Below, in pieces: positions 31,354 through 37,826 of a stretch of 37,826 nt of DNA; position 1 is the first letter of the stretch; each line of letters begins with the position of its first letter. The notes beneath the pieces were generated by a model. That model saw nothing but the letters and a program-made list of their open reading frames with translations, did not search any database and had not been told where the DNA came from. This DNA comes from Hypsibius dujardini (lineage: Eukaryota; Tardigrada; Eutardigrada; Parachela; Hypsibiidae): positions 1 to 37,826 of the forward strand of contig LRSR01012307.1 in NCBI GenBank assembly GCA_001579985.1, read 5' to 3'. A program made the position numbers and the translations under genes.

Positions 31354-32035
31354 CTGGAACCAATTTTGAAATTGGCGTCGATGTTACCGCAGCATTTGAT
31401 TTCCATAAGCAGTTCCCATCCGGCTCATTTGCGAGGCATAATAAACCCCCATTTCGCACCCACAGCGAAGCACCAGCATACTTTGCGCCAGCTGTTCCAA
31501 GCCTCCACATTGTTCCACCCTCAGCATTAAGCAAGACCAAGTCACCGTTTTCTAACAATCTGACCGATACGGGCGGCTGTACTAGTGAGCTGGTTCCAGT
31601 CGACCACACGGACTTTTCCGTTAGATCTGCATTAATAATGGACACAACGAGGTCCCCATTCATCTGCATCGACAGTTTTGTCTTCTTGTCCGGAGAAAAG
31701 AGGCTCTGTCCCCGTTTTAACTCGGTGTCAGACAGCAGTTGCGAGACTGTTTTATTGTCTCCCGGCACACGCTTGCAGATATCATTGCCTCCCACGTGGG
31801 CTTGACATCCATCAGGGCATATACGGATCAGACTTGGATCGTCTCCTTTCTTGCAGATGTAGAGAGAGTCGGGCAGAAGGTTGGAGGACTGGCATAACGA
31901 TGACAGGGCGGCACCACAGTGGTTATTGTTATCCTGACAACATGCTGCTTCTGAAGGGCTGACGGTGATGATAACGGTAATTAGAACAGTGATATATAGA
32001 CCATGTAGGTATGGACGTAGAAATGGGAGACCCAT
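31354..32035 (-). CDS. Gene E head exon: signal peptide, Cys-rich region, B-type lectin
   Basis: An exon of 682 nt, 227 codons, open throughout, ending CCAG then GTAAGA in phase 1. Signal peptide from MGLPFLRPYLHGL to about SPSEA; eight-cysteine segment (ACCQDNNNHC, RICPDGCQ, NDIC); lectin motifs QMNGDLVVSI, LLENGDLVLL and VRNGGLLCL. It differs from gene A's head at scattered residues (for example KKGDDPSLI for EEGGDPRQI), several of them in the Cys-rich region. The intact frame in both copies, beside decayed scaffolds, suggests selection on the head or a recent duplication. Downstream exons assigned by position: 27,612-27,308 and 25,387-23,715. Confidence 0.82.
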
Positions 32036-32492
32036 ACCGAGATGGAAAACCTAAGCCAGTATTTTTTGCCTAAATATGAAAATATGAAAAACCGCACACG
32101 TATTGGTACTTTTCCCATGGGTCGTTGTTATTTATGGCTTTCTCAGCGGTCCAAACGACATTGCAATATTTTCGACCTAATGCCTTTGTGTAAAGCAATG
32201 ACGAAATGTTTGTCAGAGTTTCCGGTTTGTAAGATCGCAAGAAGCCTGTTTCAAGCGATGCACGATGAAATTTCTCCGTTGCGCTACCCATTTGAAATGC
32301 CCGATGGCAAGTCGAAGGTCTTTTTAAGACGATAAATAAAGTCTACGGTCTTGCAGCTAAAATGAACAAGCACGAGGTGTGGTCTCAACATATCACCCAC
32401 TTCTGTAGTGCACCTACTTCCAGTACAAGGAGAGGAGAGGAGGAAATTGACGGAAGTTTGTCGAACAAATCGGGATGAAACTGCAAAAGATG

Positions 32493-34947
32493 TTATGAAA
32501 TGCAAGATGCACTGCCGTCAGGACAAACACATTTCTTGTTATTTTCCGGGAGAGGCAGACAGATCAAAGGACATCCTCCGTTGGAAACAGCGCATGCGTT
32601 GCTCACTAAAAGGAAAATGTAACTCGGCTGTGAATCGAGGTATAAATTAAATGGTTTTAATTGAACGTACATTGGGGGCACTGTTCTGGTACAAAAACAA
32701 TTCCGTTCAAGGTTCGTCACCGTCTGGCTGGAAGGGAATGTTGCTTCATTGTCGATCCACTTTTGGTGATACTATTCACGATGTCACTGCAACAGAACGC
32801 AGATTGAGCGAGGACAATTCCAGGATTCGTTAGCAATATTTTGTTACTTTGAAGTGAATGTCCAGTAAACGCGTTCTCCCGACAATGAGATGCCTAGAGA
32901 GGATTTCCCCGCGCTTCCTTGAGCGGAGACAATTTGTTTGCCTTCTCCATCCAATGAAATGCATTCGATATTTCCCGTATCTGCAACAAATCATTGGAAC
33001 AATAATTATCAGACACTTTGCTTCGGTATATTTGAATAAATCACATTCTAGAGTAATAAATGTCCATTTTATTCTTATGAAGAGTTTGGAAGTGTCACCG
33101 TAATTTCATCAGTCGGTTGTTGTCAGTTACATTGACGGATCTGGACATAAACGTGCCCAAAGAGACAGTTATGTGCAGGGCAAACACCAAATGACATTCC
33201 GTTGTAGATCAGTTCATGTTTGACAACGATGTCAGCTTACCGTGGTCTGCCCAGTAAAGGTCGGTTGCTTCGTGATCCAAAGCCAGAGAAAAGACAACAA
33301 CTCCAGTGACCAAGATTTGACGATTACTTCCATCCATGGAGGCAGTCTCAATTTTTGAACGAGAGTGTGACCAGTAGATGGAACTGCAAAAGTATAAAAG
33401 TGATTGGAATGGCGGCAATAAATTCTTTATTGTAAACTCTTCTTGGGAGAGGATAGCAATAAATTCAAAGTAAACTCTTCATCGGTTCCTGTTTCTGTGG
33501 ATTACAATGACAAGATGATCGAGCGATAGTTCCAAAACTACAATGACTCTCTTGACGGCACTGCTGTGTTTTCATTATCTCTGTATTTGATGGGGAAAAG
33601 CTTCCTGTTAGTTTATATTGTGATTTATGAAGTTGAAATCATGTAACTGCCCTAAAAGTTGTTACGCTTTTCACATGTTTAAACTTGCCCCCTCGCCCGG
33701 CAGGGGGAGGGGAAGCGAACATTTTTTTGCGACCCCCACCAGCAGGTTTGCCTTCTCCCCCGGCCGACCTGAATCCGCTTTTAGATTTTTCCTTTGTTTT
33801 GGACGGTACCAAACAAATTTCCTGTCACATGAGGTCATTGGTTGGAAAATAATTTTGACGCGGCAACTTTTCTAGATGTTGCATTTTGAATGGGATTCAA
33901 TCGAAGAGCAAACACAATATTATTTTTGTGGTCACTGCATGATTACCCTTTATTTTCGGACGTTGTGCACATCAGCAAGATTATTACCAGTGAACTTCAG
34001 GTTATTGAGGTGAGATTCGGATTTCTTTGACATCCAGATTTTAAGTGAATACCAGTCGAGATTAAATATATCTGACGACTATCGAAAGACGCATACACTT
34101 TTGAGGACCCGAATAGCCGATTTATTCTCCCGACTTCCAGGGACAGTTTTATGCCCTAAAGTGTAAACATCGCCCGCACGTGCACCATATTTTTGGACAG
34201 GTGTGTGACTGGGGGTGGGGGCGGGGCTTAGTTGTCCCCTGAGTCGGGCGAATACTGTAAATATTGACGCACTATTAATCGCAATCGTTGAATGCAAAAG
34301 CAATCAGTGCATGACAACTGCTAATACCATGAACAAGATCTCTTGGTTAAAACTCAGAATACTAATTAAAAGTTTGATTGCATTTATTATTGCACAACTT
34401 AAAAAATGGTCGCTTAGTTAAAAGTCAATCGCTTCAATAACTTACCCGCGGAAAGGATGCACGGCAAGCGCTGAATGCCTGTCGATTCCCGTATGTGAAA
34501 TAATAGTTTTGTGTCCAGCCTCCAAGTGACTCATCTTTGCTACAAGAATCGCACTGCCTTCAACCCAAAACAAATTTCCGGCAACAAAGTCCACAGCCAA
34601 TCCTTTATATATTTTAGCTAGAAATGAAAATCGAGGCCATAATCAGCATCGCGCGACAGGAAATGTCACCAAATGATACTATTTTTCGTGACTTATTTTA
34701 CCGTTCGTGACAACAAGATGATTGTCTGAGCCATCATACCGAGAACGTCTAATTCCCATTTCGGAAGTTGTCCAGTAGAGATAATGGTTAACACAATCCA
34801 CTGCCACGTCTCGATTTCATTCCCCAGGATTATGTGTAAGCTGTTTTGTGTCGCCGCGATCTTCTACGGACAATCTCCAAAGGGATTGACCCTGTGTAAA
34901 AACGAGAAATCCACTTGTTCTGCGTGGGTTTGTTGTAGTCCGTCGTT
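32493..34947 (-). pseudogene. Gene D scaffold: complete six-bladed YWTD propeller and EGF, two TGA stops
   Basis: The best-preserved exon set: 34,947-34,702, 34,617-34,446, 33,383-33,241, 32,980-32,848, 32,786-32,671 and 32,605-32,493, all with consistent phases (1-1, 1-2, 2-1, 1-2, 2-1, 1-end). Motifs: GFLVFTQGQSLWRL, DVAVDCVNHYLYWT, GIRRSRYDGSDNHLVV, GLAVDFVAGNLFWVEG, SLALDHEATDLYWADH, TGNIECISLDGEG, GERVYWTF, FVPEQCP. The EGF has all six cysteines and ends SCIS-stop. TGA codons interrupt the first exon (34,819-34,817, after HNPGE) and the fifth (32,719-32,717, after LPARR); every other codon is readable. Introns are 80-1,060 bp. The head exon at 35,025-35,432 joins in phase at 34,947. Confidence 0.8.
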
Positions 34948-35024
34948 CTGAAATAGACACGACAGACGAGGAACGATCATACTGCCGTATACCTTCTTTC
35001 GGATAGAACTTTGGTTGTACTCAC

Positions 35025-35432
35025 CTCCATGCTCGCTTCGAGCAGAGCATTTAAGAAGCATTTTAGATAATGAATATGATTTCCAGCGACAGGAGCCATC
35101 TTTGAAGATGCATAACTGGCAGTCGTCACTCAGTCTCGAATCCGAACTGCGTCCGTCAACGACCGAGCTGTGAAGAGCCTTCTTCTCGCCATTCGTCAAA
35201 TGAAGTTGAAGATTTCCGTCCTCGTGCATTTCCAGTTTGTCGATGCTTGCATGTTCTTGGTAGCCGAGATTGTGAACTCGTCCAATGCCGTGTTTTATAC
35301 TCCACATTTCCCTATCGTCGCAAGTGTGCCGGATGATGATGTCGCCATTCTGTTGGAGCGTAACATTGCACGTTCCACCGACGGAATTCAAAGATTGACC
35401 TCCCAACAGTGTTCCACCGTTCTGAAGTATAA
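35025..35432 (-). CDS. Gene D divergent B-type lectin-like exon
   Basis: An exon of 408 nt with a phase-1 acceptor (CAATCGGCAG) and a strong phase-1 donor (GGAG then GTGAGT). Residues read VILQNGGTLLGGQSLNSVGG, then lectin-like strands LQQNGDIIIRHTCDD, LEMHEDGNLQLHL and CQLCIFKDGSCRWKSY. The spacing fits a three-strand-motif B-lectin domain with extra cysteines; similarity to the A/E lectin lies in the pattern rather than the sequence. The tail (MLLKC ... before GTGAGTAC) survives as a remnant in gene B at 16,779, so B once had this exon type. The exon with signal peptide should lie further right but is not identifiable; the open frame continues to 35,643 without a signal-like start. Confidence 0.65.
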
Positions 35433-37613
35433 CTGCCGATTGAAAAGTCGAAGTGCAACGGACGTGTGTATTGCAAGTGAGGACAAATTTATCATGTGTT
35501 TGCTGTACCCGATTTGATATTATGAATTTTTTATTACTTGTCTCATATACATGTGTTGTTTTCAAAAATGGTGAAATTCTGAGGATAATGTGTGTTTGGT
35601 TTGCCACTGATTTTAGAAAAGTAGAAGCACAAGAAAGTGTCAATTTAATTAAAACATTTCCGTTATATCACTTTGGATCACAAAAAGGTTTCTTGTAAGC
35701 GTCTGATTCTTCAGAATGTTTGACTGTTGGCTCACTGATTTAAATCCCTTGATAATGCTAATATAATTTTCCGGTAATCTATTTATTTCAGAACTTGTTA
35801 ATGTGCTTTTCGCTTTTCTTCTCCCGAAACGTCATTCGGTAAATTTAGCCTTGTGACCTCACCTTTGGCTCCTTGGAAATGTGGTGCTGGAGCTAAAGTA
35901 TACAAATTTACCCCTCCCGATGTCCACAGGCATTCTTTGTTTTTGAAAGACAGAAGTATCCCTCGTCAAGAACCTTCAAGCCAGCCCCAAAAAACTGGGA
36001 ATTCGGTTGCCCGAAAATCGGTTGCCCGAAGGCGATTTCCGAAGTTTTTTAGAAGGGTCTGTGCCCAAGAGGCAATTTTTTGACGTTTCGAACAAAACAT
36101 ACGAGGTAACAGTCCCAATCCTGCGCAAGTTTGAAAATGGCATAAATGCTGCGTTTGCATACTTGGTTGTCTCTTCTTGTCGATCATTTGATTTAACAAA
36201 ATCGATAATAAATCCCACAAACACTTGGTGCAATAATTTCGTTATAAAAACCGAAGATTAATTTTTTTTAAATGAAGAAATGAAAAGAAAAATTGTAGCT
36301 ACTTTTGATTGATATGAGTCACAATATTTGTCACTGTAGATGGAGCGACAAGCGCGTGAAGTTAGAAGTCCGCAGTCAACAAGAACTCCGTATAACGCCC
36401 TGGTGCCCAGCAAGTTTTAGCCGTGCGCAACATTTATGCCATTTCAAAACCTGCGCAGGATTTCGACTGTTATCTCGTCAATTTTCAAAATACAGAAAAA
36501 AGGCCGAAATTCGAAATTTAAAAATCCAGGGAGAGTATTGCTTTTTTGCCTTTTACAATCAAAACAGACATAGTGGACGATATGCGTGTTTTGAGGTTGC
36601 GCACCAATAGAAACTGATAGTGCGCCATCGAGGCGAAAGTCACTTATACGGCTAATTTTTGGGACCATTTGCATGTTCGACCACTCAGCTGAACTCGAAA
36701 TGTGTGCATTTCAATTTTGATTGGAAGTATAGATAAGGAGTGCAAAAGCACGTGATTGTCAACTATTTCTGTTTTGAACGGGCAAACTTCAAGACGTAAT
36801 CCATAACCGTCAAACATTTAGGCACGTCGATTGCTACTTACCACAATGGCTGAATCTGTCAGATTAGTCCCAAACCATTCGAATTGATTTCTGGAATAGC
36901 CGTGAGTACCGACTATCTGTAACGCACTGAATAAGTTGATTTATTTTTATAAATTTACTTATAATATTGCATAATGCATTCCATTTTAGCCCCTAGGGCA
37001 ATATTTTTACCAATGACAAAATTGTGGCCCGGGTGTGCCCCCTCTCTCCGGCCAAAGCTCGGAACGCCACTGCGCGTAATAATTCAAAACCTTAAATAAG
37101 TTTACAGGGATTTGGGATTTATACCTAGTTGAGGCTCGAAATTGCCGGCTGCTTCCCGCATCCTCGGCCGTAAATCGGCCGCATTTCTCCCATGGCCTGA
37201 AATTTTTCCCCACCCGAACTAACACCATTATTTAGCGGGGCAAATTTACCTCGGAAAAATAACGACGGATTTTCTACGGGCTGTTTGCCGATCTCCTTAA
37301 TCATTACGCTTGCAAACACACTGAGTATTACTGCCACTATTTTAGTATATCACTTACGCTGAATTTGTTTACTTGTAGCTTAGCTGGCAGCTGCTCGAAA
37401 AATTATGTAAACACCAGCAGTTTCTTTAAAAAATTCTGCCAAGTATGATACGGAACATGCCATAGTGGAAGGTACATCTTCTTAAAATTACAGCAAAGCA
37501 AAAACCATCATTATACATGATGTTGGGTGGTACTCAACAGTTACCCAACACTTACTAATACAGAGGCCGATTCATTTGTTTGTGGCCGATTTTTATTAAT
37601 TCTAAAATAAATA
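35433..37613. other. Right flank: no assignable gene
   Basis: Expected to hold gene D's promoter and first exon, but I see no convincing signal-peptide exon. An inverted pair of about 55 bp lies at 36,100-36,155 and 36,425-36,478 (see repeat entry). Near 37,020-37,080 the minus strand has a GC-rich CAGTGGCGTTCC stretch of the kind found at transposon ends. Confidence 0.35.
36100..36478. repeat. Inverted repeat pair, about 55-bp arms
   Basis: AATCCTGCGCAAGTTTGAAA followed by ATGGCATAAATGCTGCG on the plus strand at 36,118-36,155 is matched on the minus strand at 36,425-36,465 (AATCCTGCGCAGGTTTTGAA, ATGGCATAAATGTTGCG). The arms are about 80% alike by eye, with about 270 bp between them. Could be a MITE or two insertions of one repeat. 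Confidence 0.6.
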
Positions 37614-37755
37614 CTAAAACTTCTTACGTCCACTCAAAATGTATTCAATATGATGACCGCCCTTCTCGATCATCATTTCGACGCGACCGGGTTAAGATTT
37701 AAGAGCTCTATGAATTTTGCGCTGGTCAGGCGTGGACCACACTGAAATCATAACA
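37614..37755 (-). pseudogene. Tc1/mariner-like transposase, C-terminal tail
   Basis: The minus strand reads VWSTPDQRKIHRALKS, a TAA-type interruption, then PGRVEMMIEKGGHHIEYILS and a stop. The closing pattern RVxxxIxxxGGHxEyiL is common to DDE transposases of the IS630/Tc1/mariner group. Only the extreme C-terminus is inside the window and it contains an in-frame stop, so it is a relic. An AATAAA-type signal follows. Confidence 0.5.
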
Positions 37756-37826
37756 CGTTTCAAGCCCCTGACAGTAGTCGAAGCCTTGTTAAACAATTCC
37801 TATTTAAAAATGCCGTTCACATAAAA

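Larger units (their letters stand above)
29635..32428. repeat. Segmental duplication copy 2 (partner 6631-9475)
   Basis: Begins TATCCATGATTGAGCGCTG and ends near CACCTACTTCC. It holds the (TCTG)n array at 29,976-30,020, R1 copy 4, intron sequence and the complete lectin head exon of gene E with its upstream region. It ends about 65 bp from gene D's stop codon. Confidence 0.85.

Noticed and set aside
32717-34819. TGA recoding (selenocysteine or readthrough) in gene D
   Set aside because: The TGA sites differ between copies, none aligns with a conserved cysteine in the propeller, and TAA, TAG and frameshifts also occur in the family; ordinary decay is simpler.
36007-36261. Overlapping frames on both strands in the right flank
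   Set aside because: No domain; similarity between the 36.1 and 36.4 kb translations is due to an inverted DNA repeat.

Overview
This is eukaryotic nuclear DNA, most likely from a small arthropod or other panarthropod (inference). Coding information comes in short exons with GT-AG borders, low-complexity DNA and mobile-element debris are abundant, an ATP synthase subunit f gene resembles arthropod versions, and one exon encodes a drosomycin-type cysteine-stabilised peptide. No bacterial-style operon is present.

The core is a tandem cluster of five paralogous multi-exon genes, all on the minus strand. From the right they are D (about 35.4-32.5 kb), E (32.0-23.7 kb), C (21.2-18.2 kb), B (17.7-14.2 kb) and A (9.1-2.0 kb). 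All share a 3' scaffold in which exon borders follow structural units: a six-bladed YWTD (LDL-receptor class B) propeller followed at once by one EGF domain and the stop codon. No LDL-A repeat or membrane segment is seen, so the products would be secreted. A and E also have an N-glycosylation-rich coiled-coil segment before the propeller.

The 5' exon differs between copies. A and E begin with a signal peptide, a Cys-rich stretch and a bulb-type (B-type) lectin domain. D has a divergent lectin-like exon. B has a signal peptide plus a drosomycin-type defensin. C keeps only the tail of a lectin exon, but a copy of B's defensin promoter survives upstream of it. These 5' exons end in phase-1 donors and the propeller begins at a phase-1 acceptor in B, D and E, so recognition or effector heads could be exchanged on a constant scaffold. 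This looks like an innate-immune family evolving by birth and death and by head swapping. Every copy in the window has at least one lesion (in-frame stop, frameshift, missing blade or lost EGF cysteine), so none is clearly intact here.

ATP synthase subunit f occurs twice on the plus strand, convergent with the 3' ends of B (three exons, 11.9-13.75 kb) and A (last exon only, 1.37-1.63 kb). The original duplication unit therefore included this gene.

Introns and spacers hold segmental duplications (6.63-9.48 and 29.64-32.43 kb; 5.96-6.98 and 27.61-28.63 kb) whose edges lie at or near (TCTG)n arrays, a dispersed repeat of about 500 bp (R1, four copies), a 445-bp foldback MITE with an empty site in a paralogue, a TTAA-flanked piggyBac-like MITE, a tRNA-derived SINE, a P-element-like transposase fragment and a Tc1/mariner-like transposase tail.
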